NCBI GenBank assembly: GCA_001917855.1 | Contig: MNEU01000055.1 | Location: forward strand, 1 to 33,361 | From: Armatimonadetes bacterium 13_1_40CM_64_14 | Lineage (GTDB): Bacteria; Sysuimicrobiota; Sysuimicrobiia; Sysuimicrobiales; Kaftiobacteriaceae | DNA length: 33,361 nucleotides | Direction of reading: 5' to 3' | Shown here: in pieces, positions 13,476-21,351 of the stretch | How positions within the stretch are numbered: the stretch's first letter is position 1 | Layout: the number at the start of each line of letters is the position of its first letter | Made by a program: the position numbers and the translations under genes | The notes under the pieces: generated by a model | Database searches by the model: none | The model's input: the letters and a program-made list of their open reading frames with translations, nothing else | Told to the model about the DNA's origin: nothing

Positions 13476-16196
13476 ATGGCAAAGGAACTAGAGCGCCCTA
13501 ATCCCGATGCGCTGCTGACGCAGGCGAAGCAAGAAGAGAGTCGCGTCGGCAAGCTCAAGATTTTCTTGGGGTACGCTGCAGGGGTCGGCAAGACCTACGC
13601 GATGCTGGAGGCTGCCTGCCAACGGCAGGCCGAAGGCATCAATGTGGTCGCGGCGTTGGTAGAGACGCACCACCGCAAAGAGACCGAGGCTCTGCTGGAA
13701 GGCCTGCCCGCGATCCCCCGCCGCAAGTTCGAGCACCGCGGGGTTGTACTCGAAGAACTGGACCTCGACGCGGTCCTGGCGCGGCGGCCCCAGCTCGCGC
13801 TCGTTGATGAACTCGCCCACACCAACGCACCCGGAAGCCGCCATGCCCGCCGGTATCAGGACATCGAGGAACTGCTCGCCGCCGGTATTGACGTCTACAC
13901 CACGCTGAACATCCAATCCGTCGAGAGTCTCAGCGACGTGGTCTCACAAATCACGGGCGTCGTGATTCGGGAGACTGTGCCGGATCAGGTATTAGAGAGA
14001 GCCGATGAGGTCATTCTCATCGACTTCCCTCCTGATGAGCTGATCAAGCGGTTGCACGAGGGCAAAGTTTACGTCCCCGAGCAGGCGGGAACCGCCGTTC
14101 AGAAATTCTTCCGTCCCGGCAATCTCACGGCGCTCCGCGAGTTGGCTCTCCGCCATCTGGCGCGTAAGGTCGACCGCCAGATGCGCACGTACATGGGGGC
14201 GCACGGGATTCCCGGACCCTGGCCCGCCGGCGAATGCGTGCTGGTCTGCCTGGGGCCGGGGCCGATTGCCGAGCGCCTCGTGCGCGTAGGCCGGCGCCTT
14301 GCCGACACCTTGGATGCCGAGTGGATCGTCGTGTTCGTGGAGACGCCCGAGTACCGCCGACTACCCGACGCGGAGAAAGATCGCATCGCGCGCGCTCAGC
14401 GGCTGGCAGAAGAACTGGGGGCCCGCACCGAGACCATCACCGGAATCAGCCCGCCACAAGAGATTGTACGGTACGCGCTCACCCACAATGTGACGAAGGT
14501 CGTCGCCGGCGTCTCTCGGCGACCGTTCCTGGAACGCCTGATCCGCGGGTCTCTCGTGGATTGGATCGTCCGGCATACAGAGAACATCGACGTCTACGTG
14601 ATCAGCAGCCCGTCCGGTCGGGGCGCGACCCCAACCACTGTGCGCCCGCGCCGACCGGCGGCCCTGTGGCCTTATGCGTATGCGCTGGCTATCGCGGCCG
14701 CCGTGGGGCTATCCGGCAGCGTCTTCCCGAGCCGACTTGAACCGGTTAATCTGACCACGCTGAACTTGCTCGTCGTCGTCATCGTCGCGTATTACTGGGG
14801 GCGCGGCCCCGCTATCCTGGCCGCGTGGCTTGGTGCGGCAACCTTCTACCTTGCCGTGGCCCCCCGCCTGACCATGCGGGGGGTTGTTAGTCCCCAGTTC
14901 CTCCTGACGCTGACGGGCCTGCTCGTGGTCGGGCTGGTTATTGGCACCCTGACCAGTCGGATCCGAGAGCAGGCCCAGGCAGCACGAGCTCGGGAAGCCT
15001 CCACAGCGGCACTGTACGCGCTGAGTCGTGACCTCGCGGCCGCCGAGAACATGGAGGAGATTCTCAACGCCGTGACCCGGCACATCTCAAGCGTTTTCAG
15101 CCGCCAAGTCGCGATTTTTCTCCCTGCCGAAGGGAAACTCGATATGGCTGTCCAAAGTGGGGACTTCCCCTTCACCGACAATGAGCGCGCGGTCGCGTCT
15201 TGGGTGTTCGCGCACGGCGAGCCGGCAGGGCGAGGGACCGAAACGCTGCCCGCAGCCACAGCACGGTACTTGCCTTTAAAAACGGCCCAGGGCATTCGCG
15301 GAGTCCTGGGCGTTCTCCCGGCGGCAGAGGCGTTACCGGCGTTGGGACCGGAGCAGCGGCACCTGATGGAAGCCTTCGCCAGCCAGGCGGCTGTCGCGAT
15401 CGAACGCGCGCAGCTCGCTGCAGAAGCTCGACGGACCCACGTGCTGCAGGAGACGGAGCGCCTCCAGTCGGCTTTGCTGAACTCCATCTCCCACGACCTG
15501 CGGACGCCGCTCGCCGCGGTCACCGGTGCCCTGAGCACGCTGGTCGAGAACGGAAACGTCCTCGACGAGGCCACACGGCGCGAACTGGTCGAAACGGCGC
15601 GGGACGCGGCTCAGCGCCTCAACCGCCTCGTGGGCGATCTCCTGGATATGACGCGCCTGCAAGGAGGCGCGCTGCGGCTCCGCCGGGCGCCGGCCGACAT
15701 CCAGGATCTCATCGGAACCTCGCTGTCGCAGCTCGGGGATACCGTGACCGGACGGAAGATTGAGGTCGACGTGGCTCCGAACATTCCGCTGGTCTCCGTG
15801 GACTTCGCGCTGATCACCCGGGTCCTCGCCAACATCGTGGAGAATGCCATCAAGTACTCGCCGCCTGAGACGCCAATTACAATCCAGGCACGCGCGGTCG
15901 GGCGGAATCTGGAAATCATGGTCGCGGATCGCGGCCCGGGCGTCCCCGAATCCGATCTGGTCCAGATGAGCGGAAAATTACAGCGCGGTCGCCCCGGGGC
16001 AAACAATGGCACAGGATTGGGGTTAGCGATCTGCAGAGGCTTCGTCGAAGCCCACGGGGGACATATCACTGTGGAAAACCGCCCGGGGGGCGGCCTGAAC
16101 GTCTTCTTTACGCTCCCGCTCGACGGGGGCCCGCCAGAGGAGGCCGCGCACATCCCCGATGAACGAGCAAAGTCTGAGGGTCTTAGTCGTCGATAA
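13476..16196 (+). CDS. kdpD: KdpD-type sensor histidine kinase
   Basis: Full-length membrane sensor kinase of 906 residues. The N-terminal KdpD domain (about 25-235) carries the Walker A-like GYAAGVGKT (32-40) and VDELAHTNAPGSRH (110-123). A universal-stress-protein-like domain covers about 252-375; in other bacteria this region binds c-di-AMP. Four closely spaced membrane helices (DUF4118) lie at about 398-492, then a GAF-like region (510-645). The HisKA domain has phospho-acceptor H673 in SHDLRTPL. The ATPase domain has N-box NIVENAIKYS, G1 DRGPGV and G2 GTGLGL (845-850). The F-box is altered (VQMSGKLQRG instead of the usual IFxxFxR form). The ATG at 13476 follows AGGTGA. KdpD normally senses K+ and turgor with KdpE; no kdpFABC lies here and kdpE is broken. 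Confidence 0.95.
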   Translation: MAKELERPNPDALLTQAKQEESRVGKLKIFLGYAAGVGKTYAMLEAACQRQAEGINVVAALVETHHRKETEALLEGLPAIPRRKFEHRGVVLEELDLDAVLARRPQLALVDELAHTNAPGSRHARRYQDIEELLAAGIDVYTTLNIQSVESLSDVVSQITGVVIRETVPDQVLERADEVILIDFPPDELIKRLHEGKVYVPEQAGTAVQKFFRPGNLTALRELALRHLARKVDRQMRTYMGAHGIPGPWPAGECVLVCLGPGPIAERLVRVGRRLADTLDAEWIVVFVETPEYRRLPDAEKDRIARAQRLAEELGARTETITGISPPQEIVRYALTHNVTKVVAGVSRRPFLERLIRGSLVDWIVRHTENIDVYVISSPSGRGATPTTVRPRRPAALWPYAYALAIAAAVGLSGSVFPSRLEPVNLTTLNLLVVVIVAYYWGRGPAILAAWLGAATFYLAVAPRLTMRGVVSPQFLLTLTGLLVVGLVIGTLTSRIREQAQAARAREASTAALYALSRDLAAAENMEEILNAVTRHISSVFSRQVAIFLPAEGKLDMAVQSGDFPFTDNERAVASWVFAHGEPAGRGTETLPAATARYLPLKTAQGIRGVLGVLPAAEALPALGPEQRHLMEAFASQAAVAIERAQLAAEARRTHVLQETERLQSALLNSISHDLRTPLAAVTGALSTLVENGNVLDEATRRELVETARDAAQRLNRLVGDLLDMTRLQGGALRLRRAPADIQDLIGTSLSQLGDTVTGRKIEVDVAPNIPLVSVDFALITRVLANIVENAIKYSPPETPITIQARAVGRNLEIMVADRGPGVPESDLVQMSGKLQRGRPGANNGTGLGLAICRGFVEAHGGHITVENRPGGGLNVFFTLPLDGGPPEEAAHIPDERAKSEGLSRR

Positions 16197-16323
16197 TGCG
16201 CGGGCGATCCGTCGCTTTCTACGCGGCCCTCACCTCAAAGGGTCACGCAGTCATCGAAGCGGAAACCGCGCAGGCCGGGATCTCCGCGGTCACGACCGAA
16301 CGCCTCGGCTGATCGAAACCTAA
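16159..16323 (+). pseudogene. kdpE: kdpE response regulator remnant (frameshifted and truncated)
   Basis: The ATG at 16159 overlaps the end of kdpD by 38 nt, a usual kdpD-kdpE arrangement. It opens with SLRVLVVDNARAIRRFLRG, the recognisable first strand and helix of a KdpE receiver domain. After about 27 codons the match moves to the +1 frame, which reads GHAVIEAETAQAGISAVTTERLG and then stops at 16310-16312. This is a frameshift followed by loss of everything beyond residue 50 or so. The acidic pocket is also damaged (VVDNA instead of VVDDE), and the phospho-acceptor aspartate and DNA-binding domain are absent. The unshifted frame ends at 16323. It cannot be a working regulator. Confidence 0.8.
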
Positions 16324-16453
16324 CCCATCGACCGAGCACGTCGAGACCCCGCGTCGTCACATGCGCCTGCGTTGGACCCGGGAGGCCCATGACGATCCTC
16401 CTACGCCCCGGGGTACCCCCGACGCAGTGTGCGTCTGCCGGTCCTCCTCGTCC

Positions 16454-16909
16454 TCAAGGATCGGATGCGACCGCCGCTCGAACGCGACCAAGGAGGTCCT
16501 CGCCCGCCGCAATGAGCGCGTGGGCCTCCCCCTCGGAGATCGGGTCATCTCCAAACGCTGCAGCGTGGAGGGCGGCCTTCATGCGGGCTGCCAGCCGATT
16601 GCGTTCTGCTGTCCAGCCTTGGAGCCGCTGTGTCAAGCCCTTATCCGAAGACCGCGGCGTGGAGGTCGATTCCCTCAATAACCTGTGCAGGATTGCACGG
16701 CCGCCTTCAGAGGTACGGACTCGCGGCGCCGGAAGTGGCAGGCGCAATACCAATTTGCTCCGCGGGGTCCCATAGGTCGCTTCAGCGCAGACACGAGAGC
16801 AGAACGGATCGTTGTGCTTGCGAGCGGTCGGCGGAATGCGACTGCCGCAGCGCTTGCACAGTGTCCGGGCCCTCTTCCTGGGCGTATGTTTCGAACGGAG
16901 GGTGGTCAT
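16454..16909 (-). CDS. Small zinc-ribbon protein of unknown function
   Basis: I do not recognise this gene. The 151-residue product has a basic N-terminus followed by a likely zinc site, CKRCG at 18-22 and CSRVC at 37-41 (CX2C-X15-CX3C), then a proline-rich linker. The C-terminal half is helical and alanine/arginine-rich. The ATG at 16909 has GGAG about 8 nt upstream. It faces against its neighbours, between the kdpE remnant and the molybdate genes. The proximity to a decayed gene suggests an insertion into this interval. Overlapping plus-strand frames at 16361-16775 have unnatural composition and are treated as shadows. It may bind nucleic acid, but that is only inference. Confidence 0.55.
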   Translation of the reverse strand: MTTLRSKHTPRKRARTLCKRCGSRIPPTARKHNDPFCSRVCAEATYGTPRSKLVLRLPLPAPRVRTSEGGRAILHRLLRESTSTPRSSDKGLTQRLQGWTAERNRLAARMKAALHAAAFGDDPISEGEAHALIAAGEDLLGRVRAAVASDP

Positions 16910-17065
16910 TTATGCTCTCCGAGTTCTCAGCCTATCCCATAGTAAACGGTTTTCCCATCGAGAGAATTCCCCCGTCCTGAACATCCCTTGGCTATTGAGG
17001 TGTACATTCCCCTAAATCGGCGATGAAAGCGGGGACTTAATGCCCGCGGATCAACAAACCTATTG

Positions 17066-17078
17066 AGCATAATATGCT
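17066..17078. promoter_or_regulatory. Palindrome in AT-rich promoter of the HTH-Mop gene
   Basis: A perfect inverted repeat of six bases around one central base, AGCATA-A-TATGCT, sits about 40 nt upstream of the HTH-Mop start. The whole 17060-17118 stretch is strongly AT-rich compared with its surroundings, and a TATAAT sequence occurs at 17101-17106. If that is the -10 element, the mRNA would start about 7 nt before the ATG, and no ribosome site precedes that ATG. The palindrome is a fair candidate for an autoregulatory site. The rest of the gap 16910-17118 shows only a weak 5-bp hairpin at 17029-17047. Confidence 0.4.
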
Positions 17079-17118
17079 ATCAGAAGGAATCTAAAGGAAT
17101 TATAATAACAATAATAGC

Positions 17119-17553
17119 ATGCCAGCAGACCGAGCAGTAGACATTCTAAACCCCAGCCAAGCAGCGGCCCTTCTGGGACTTCACGCCAAGACGGTGGTGC
17201 GGATGGCCCGCGAGGGCCGTCTCCCGGCCACGAAGGTGCTGGGCCGTTGGCGGTTCATTCGAGGAGGGCTAGAAGATTGGCTTGCAGGGCAATCCGCCCG
17301 CACCCAACCCGCGTCGGATCTCCCTTCCCCCTCTGGGAGCACTGCTCTGAGTGCGCGAAATCAACTTCGGGGAGTCGTCGGGCGCGTGGCGGTGGACGGC
17401 TTGATGGCGGAAGTGACGGTCAACCTGGAGCCTGGGACCCTCGTCGCCGTCATCACTCGCGCATCCGCCGAACGCCTGGGTCTTCAGCCGAACAAACCCG
17501 TGACCGCAGTCATCAAGGCCACCGAAGTTCTCATCGGGACGCGGGAGCCGTGA
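17119..17553 (+). CDS. Excisionase-type HTH regulator with molybdate-binding Mop (TOBE) domain
   Basis: Two-domain protein of 144 residues. Residues 8-56 form a MerR/excisionase-like HTH: LNPSQAAALLGLHAKTVVRMAREGRLPATKVLGRWRF in pieces, then LEDWL. After a proline/serine linker, residues 80-140 form one Mop domain: NQLRGVVG, then VTVNLEPGTLVAVITRASAERLGLQPN and VTAVIKATEVLIG. Mop domains bind molybdate or tungstate, usually as oligomers. This layout differs from classical ModE, which has a winged helix and two Mop copies. The modA gene starts inside its stop codon (GTGA overlap), so it very probably controls molybdate uptake. The ATG at 17119 lacks a Shine-Dalgarno sequence, so the mRNA may be nearly leaderless. 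Confidence 0.88.
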   Translation: MPADRAVDILNPSQAAALLGLHAKTVVRMAREGRLPATKVLGRWRFIRGGLEDWLAGQSARTQPASDLPSPSGSTALSARNQLRGVVGRVAVDGLMAEVTVNLEPGTLVAVITRASAERLGLQPNKPVTAVIKATEVLIGTREP

Positions 17554-18329
17554 AGGGCAGCGTCGCTGTGGCTGTGCTCCTCCTCCTGACCGCACCCGGA
17601 GTCCGCAGCGCGCAGGGAGGACCAGTGGTGGAGGTGGCGGCCGCTGCCGACGCTCGATTTGCTCTGGATGAACTCGCTGCCCTCTTTATGCGACGGCAGG
17701 GGGGGCAGGTTCAGATCACCTATGGCTCCTCCGGGCAGCTGGCCACCCAGATCGAACAAGGAGCGCCGTTCGACCTTTTCTTCTCGGCGGATGAGCAATT
17801 GATTCGCCACCTCAGCGCGCAGGGTCTCATCGCCGAGCAGACGGAGAAGATTTACGGCATTGGGCGGATCGTTCTCTGGGTGCGCCACGGCTCCCCGATC
17901 GATCCCCAGCAGGGACTTCGCGTCCTCAGCGACGATCGCATTCGGTTCATCGCCATCGCCAACCCCGAGCATGCGCCCTATGGCCGAGCGGCCGAGCAAG
18001 CCCTCCGGGCCACGGGATTGTGGGACCGGGTGCAGACAAAACTGGTGCTGGCCGAGAATATCAGCCAAACGCTGCAGTTCGCCCGCACCGGGAATGCCGA
18101 TGTCGGGATTATTGCCCTCTCTCTTGCGGTAGCGCCTCCTATCCAGCCCATCGGGCGGTATGGGCTCATTCCAGCCTCGCTGCACGACCCGATCCGCCAA
18201 GCTGCGGGAGTCATCGCGCAGTCGCCGCACCTGGAACACGCCAAAGCCTTTCTGGCTTTTGTGACCGGTCCGACAGGGCGAGACGTGCTGCGTCGGTACG
18301 GGTTCACCCTTCCCGCAGAAAGTCGGTAG
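17550..18329 (+). CDS. modA: Molybdate ABC transporter substrate-binding protein ModA
   Basis: Periplasmic protein of 259 residues. It starts with a signal peptide (KGSVAVAVLLLLTAPGVRSAQ) without lipobox. The mature part shows VEVAAAADARFALDELAALF, ITYGSSGQLATQIEQGAPFDLFFSADE and ANPEHAPYGRAAEQAL in order, all hallmarks of ModA/WtpA-class oxyanion binders; the serines of YGSSG and the later NADVG loop normally contact the oxyanion. The GTG at 17550 overlaps the regulator stop (TGA 17551-17553). The open frame reaching back to 17247 is an artefact of overlap with that gene. The product would bind molybdate or tungstate and deliver it to ModB 10 nt downstream. Confidence 0.92.
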   Translation: MKGSVAVAVLLLLTAPGVRSAQGGPVVEVAAAADARFALDELAALFMRRQGGQVQITYGSSGQLATQIEQGAPFDLFFSADEQLIRHLSAQGLIAEQTEKIYGIGRIVLWVRHGSPIDPQQGLRVLSDDRIRFIAIANPEHAPYGRAAEQALRATGLWDRVQTKLVLAENISQTLQFARTGNADVGIIALSLAVAPPIQPIGRYGLIPASLHDPIRQAAGVIAQSPHLEHAKAFLAFVTGPTGRDVLRRYGFTLPAESR

Positions 18330-18339
18330 CCGCGCAGAC

Positions 18340-18993
18340 ATGAGCTGGTCGCCGTTCTGGCTCTCGTTGCAAGTCGCACTTCTCGCCACAGTGATATCGG
18401 CCGTAGCGGGAATCTTCCTCGCGTACTGGCTGGCGGAAAGCCACGCGCCGGGTCGCGGGGTGGTGGAATCTCTGACAGCATTGCCGCTTCTGCTGCCTCC
18501 AACCGTCCTCGGCTACTACTTGCTCGTGTCACTAGGCCGCGCCACTGTCCTCGGGTCTTGGTTTGAACGCGTAACAGGATCTCCCCTCGTGTTCACCTGG
18601 CGCGGCGCGGTCGTCGCGGCCGCCGTTGCCTCCTTTCCATATGTCGTCCGCACGGCACGTGCAGCCTTCGAAGATATCGACGTCAGCGTCCGCGAGGCGG
18701 CGCGTATTGACGGCGCATCCCGCGCATACTTGCTCGTGTCTCTGTTGCTCCCCCTCGCCCGCCGGGGCATCCTGGCGGGAATCGCCTTGGCCTTTGCCCG
18801 AGCCCTGGGAGAGTTTGGGGCGACGCTGATGGTGGCGGGGAATATTCCGGGGCGCACGCAGACGATGCCCCTCGCGATCTATGACGCGGTCCAGGCCGGA
18901 CGTTTTGACGCGGCGAACGCGCTCGTCTTCGTGCTCACCGCGGTCGCTGTGGTCGTCCTGTGGCTGGCTGGCCGCCTGGGGATGGCGATCTGA
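18340..18993 (+). CDS. modB: Molybdate ABC transporter permease ModB
   Basis: Inner-membrane permease of 217 residues, standard for ModB, with five to six hydrophobic segments. The family features are LPLLLPPTVLGYYLLV near residues 48-63 and the ATPase-coupling loop VREAARIDGAS (126-136) followed by VSLLLPLARRGILAG. FARALGEFGATLMVAGNIPGRTQTMPLAIY near 158-187 is almost diagnostic of ModB/CysT-like permeases. It lies 10 nt after modA. No modC follows: the next 275 nt hold no reading frame and the next gene is a potassium transporter. The ATPase must come from elsewhere in the genome. Confidence 0.93.
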   Translation: MSWSPFWLSLQVALLATVISAVAGIFLAYWLAESHAPGRGVVESLTALPLLLPPTVLGYYLLVSLGRATVLGSWFERVTGSPLVFTWRGAVVAAAVASFPYVVRTARAAFEDIDVSVREAARIDGASRAYLLVSLLLPLARRGILAGIALAFARALGEFGATLMVAGNIPGRTQTMPLAIYDAVQAGRFDAANALVFVLTAVAVVVLWLAGRLGMAI

Positions 18994-19123
18994 ACGCAGT
19001 GACGCGATCTCTGTGGGATTGCAGGACATCCTCGACACATCAGCGCAGCGCTCTAGGCTTGAGGTACCCATGCGTCTGGATGATCGGATGGTTTACTGAC
19101 TCGCAGCCGCATCGTTCGCCTCC

Positions 19124-19152
19124 TTGACCGCTCGGTTGCAATCTCCTAAGAT
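19124..19152 (+). promoter_or_regulatory. Sigma-70-like promoter for the kimA-type gene
   Basis: A -35 element TTGACC (19124-19129) and a -10 element TAAGAT (19147-19152) are separated by exactly 17 bp. They lie about 117 nt upstream of the transporter GTG start. This is the best sigma-70-like match seen by eye in the window. It implies that the potassium transporter is transcribed separately from modAB, with a leader of about 110 nt. I looked in that leader for the conserved segments of the ydaO/kimA c-di-AMP riboswitch and did not find them. Confidence 0.5.
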
Positions 19153-19268
19153 ACCCGGAGACCCAGTGACACCCGCCTCTGGCAAAAAACCATTGGCGCA
19201 TATTCCCCCCTGCGTGCGGAGCTGGGAGTGCCGGCTGGAAGGTACCACAGAAGGGTGAGGATGCGCTC

Positions 19269-21236
19269 GTGACCACTGGAACCCTGCCAGTACCACCGGA
19301 GAAACCCTCCTCCCGAATTACCTTCCGCCGGATCTTGCTAGGCTCACCTCTGGCGACCAACGAAATGCCCCAACAGACCGTCGGCAAGCTGGTGGGACTC
19401 GCCGTCTTCGCCTCAGACGCGCTCTCTTCTACCGCGTACGCGACCGATGAGATCTTGTTCGTGTTAGCTGTAGCCGGGACGGCTTTCTTCTCCCTTTCCA
19501 TCCCGATCTCGTTGGCGATCGCCGCGCTTCTGCTTGTCCTCACCATCTCTTACCGGCAGACGATCTTTGCCTACCCAAATGGCGGCGGGGCATATATCGT
19601 CGCACGAGATAACCTCGGGGAGCTGGCTGGCCAAACCGCAGGGGCCGCTTTGCTCACAGACTACATTCTTACCGTGTCCGTGAGTGTCGCCTCGGGCGTC
19701 GCGCAGATCGCCTCGGCGTTCCCGACGCTGTGGCCATGGCGTGTCGAGCTGTCGGTGGGGTTGATCCTGGCGATGATGCTGGTGAATCTGCGTGGCACGC
19801 GGGAGTCCGGGAAAATCTTCGCGGTCCCGACATATTTCTTTCTCATCCTGATGCTGGTGATGCTGGCGATGGGTTTCTTTCAAGTGCTGTCGGGGCGCCT
19901 GCCCACCGTCAGTGGCGTGCAGTCGGAGGTCACAGGCGGCGCCGGCTTGACCCTCTTCCTCTTGCTTCGGGCATTCGCGAGCGGCAGCGTCGCGGTTACG
20001 GGCACGGAAGCGATCAGCAACGGGATCCAGGCGTTCTCAGAGCCGAAGAGTCGCAACGCTGCTGCCACCATGGCCTGGATGAGCACCCTCCTGGGTGTGA
20101 TGTTCGTGGGCACGACTATCTTGGCCTATCGCGCGCACGCCCTGCCCGCCGAGACGGAGACTATCATTTCGCAACTGGCACGGACGATCTACGGGCCCGG
20201 TCCGCTCCACGTGCTCACGCTCGCAGCGACGACGATCATCTTGGTCATGGCCGCCAACACCTCGTTCGCCGACTTCCCGCGCTTGGCCGCCCTCCACGCC
20301 GCCGATGGATTCTTACCCCGCCAGTTGACGTATAAGGGGAGCCGCCTAGTCTTCTCTTGGGGCATCGTCTTTTTGGCGTTCATCTCGTCGCTGCTGGTCG
20401 TGCTGTTCCGCGCCCGCGTGACCGCGCTGATCCCCCTTTACGCGATCGGTGTGTTCCTCTCGTTTACGATGTCACAACTCGGGATGGTGGTCCGCTGGAC
20501 AAAGATCGGGCGACTGAGGCCGGAGGAGGTTCTGGAGACCAAGGCCTCCCGGCTTCACTACAATCCGCAGTGGCGGCGCAAGCGTGCGGTGAATGCTGTC
20601 GGCGCCGTCGTCACCTGTGTCGTCATGCTCGTCCAAGCGGTCACGAAGTTCATCGCGGGGGCGTGGATCGTTGTCATCCTCATTCCGGCCATGGTGTGGA
20701 CATTCTTCCGCATCCACCATCACTACCAAATGGTGCGGCGCTTCTTGAGCATCGAGGGCACCAAGCACTTGGGTGGGCCCATGCCCATCATCCACATAGT
20801 GCTGATTTCCGGGGTCCACGCGGCCGCCCTTCGTCAGATTAACTTTGTCCAGTCGCTCGGTGTGAAGTGGTCTGCCGTGTATGTGGCGATTGATGAGGAC
20901 CGCGCCGCCGATGTCCGCCACAAGTGGGACCAGTTCTTCCCTCACGAACAGCTCACGATCCTGCCCTCGCCGTTCCGAGATCTCGTCGGACCGGTCCGCC
21001 AATACGTCGAGCAGCTCCGGACGGCGCACCCGGACGCCTACATCCACGTGGTGGTGTCGCAAATCTTGATGGACCACTACTTGGAACAGGCTCTCCACCA
21101 GAATGCGACGGTGATCTTCAAACTCGCGCTGCAGCACATCCGACAGGTCGTGGTGACCGATGTTGCGTACCCCCTGCATCTGAGCGGGCTCCCGGTGCTC
21201 CCCACTGCTCCGCCGGGCCAGCCCGCAGAGTCTTGA
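19269..21236 (+). CDS. KimA-type potassium importer (APC superfamily, KUP-like)
   Basis: Membrane protein of 655 residues. An N-terminal APC-fold core of about twelve helices (about 35-470) is followed by a cytosolic domain (about 490-645). It resembles Bacillus subtilis KimA throughout: SDALSSTAY at 49-57, YPNGGGAYIVARDNLG at 102-117, LLTDYILTVSVS at 128-139, TGTEAISNGIQAF and ANTSFADFPRLA. The K+-binding residues I recall for KimA (D36, Y43, D117, Y118) correspond here to D50, Y57, D131 and Y132. KimA imports K+ with protons and is inhibited by c-di-AMP binding its cytosolic domain. The GTG at 19269 has GAGG about 10 nt upstream. Automatic annotation may call this an amino acid permease. 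Nearby KdpD supports a role in K+ homeostasis. Confidence 0.88.
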   Translation: MTTGTLPVPPEKPSSRITFRRILLGSPLATNEMPQQTVGKLVGLAVFASDALSSTAYATDEILFVLAVAGTAFFSLSIPISLAIAALLLVLTISYRQTIFAYPNGGGAYIVARDNLGELAGQTAGAALLTDYILTVSVSVASGVAQIASAFPTLWPWRVELSVGLILAMMLVNLRGTRESGKIFAVPTYFFLILMLVMLAMGFFQVLSGRLPTVSGVQSEVTGGAGLTLFLLLRAFASGSVAVTGTEAISNGIQAFSEPKSRNAAATMAWMSTLLGVMFVGTTILAYRAHALPAETETIISQLARTIYGPGPLHVLTLAATTIILVMAANTSFADFPRLAALHAADGFLPRQLTYKGSRLVFSWGIVFLAFISSLLVVLFRARVTALIPLYAIGVFLSFTMSQLGMVVRWTKIGRLRPEEVLETKASRLHYNPQWRRKRAVNAVGAVVTCVVMLVQAVTKFIAGAWIVVILIPAMVWTFFRIHHHYQMVRRFLSIEGTKHLGGPMPIIHIVLISGVHAAALRQINFVQSLGVKWSAVYVAIDEDRAADVRHKWDQFFPHEQLTILPSPFRDLVGPVRQYVEQLRTAHPDAYIHVVVSQILMDHYLEQALHQNATVIFKLALQHIRQVVVTDVAYPLHLSGLPVLPTAPPGQPAES

Positions 21237-21351
21237 TCGGAAGACGAAATCGTCAGCCGACCTCGCACGCGCGTGCCCTCGGGCGAAACTGATCACATGA
21301 ACCGCTTACCCGATCTTTTCTGATCACCAGCGAACCAGTTATCATGGGAGC

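Noticed and set aside
13352-13591. N-terminal extension of the GntR frame
   Set aside because: It would cover the whole divergent promoter region and the start of kdpD; regulators of this family begin just before the winged helix.
16361-16775. Plus-strand frames opposite the zinc-ribbon gene
   Set aside because: Composition is erratic, there is no motif, and they mirror the minus-strand gene, which has a ribosome site and a cysteine pattern.
19153-19268. c-di-AMP (ydaO/kimA) riboswitch upstream of the KimA-type gene
   Set aside because: The conserved core segments of that class were not found by eye.
21243-21276. Palindromes GACGA-AA-TCGTC and GCACGCGCGTGC after the KimA-type gene
   Set aside because: Possible terminator, but the stems are short or self-complementary runs of GC and no T tract follows.
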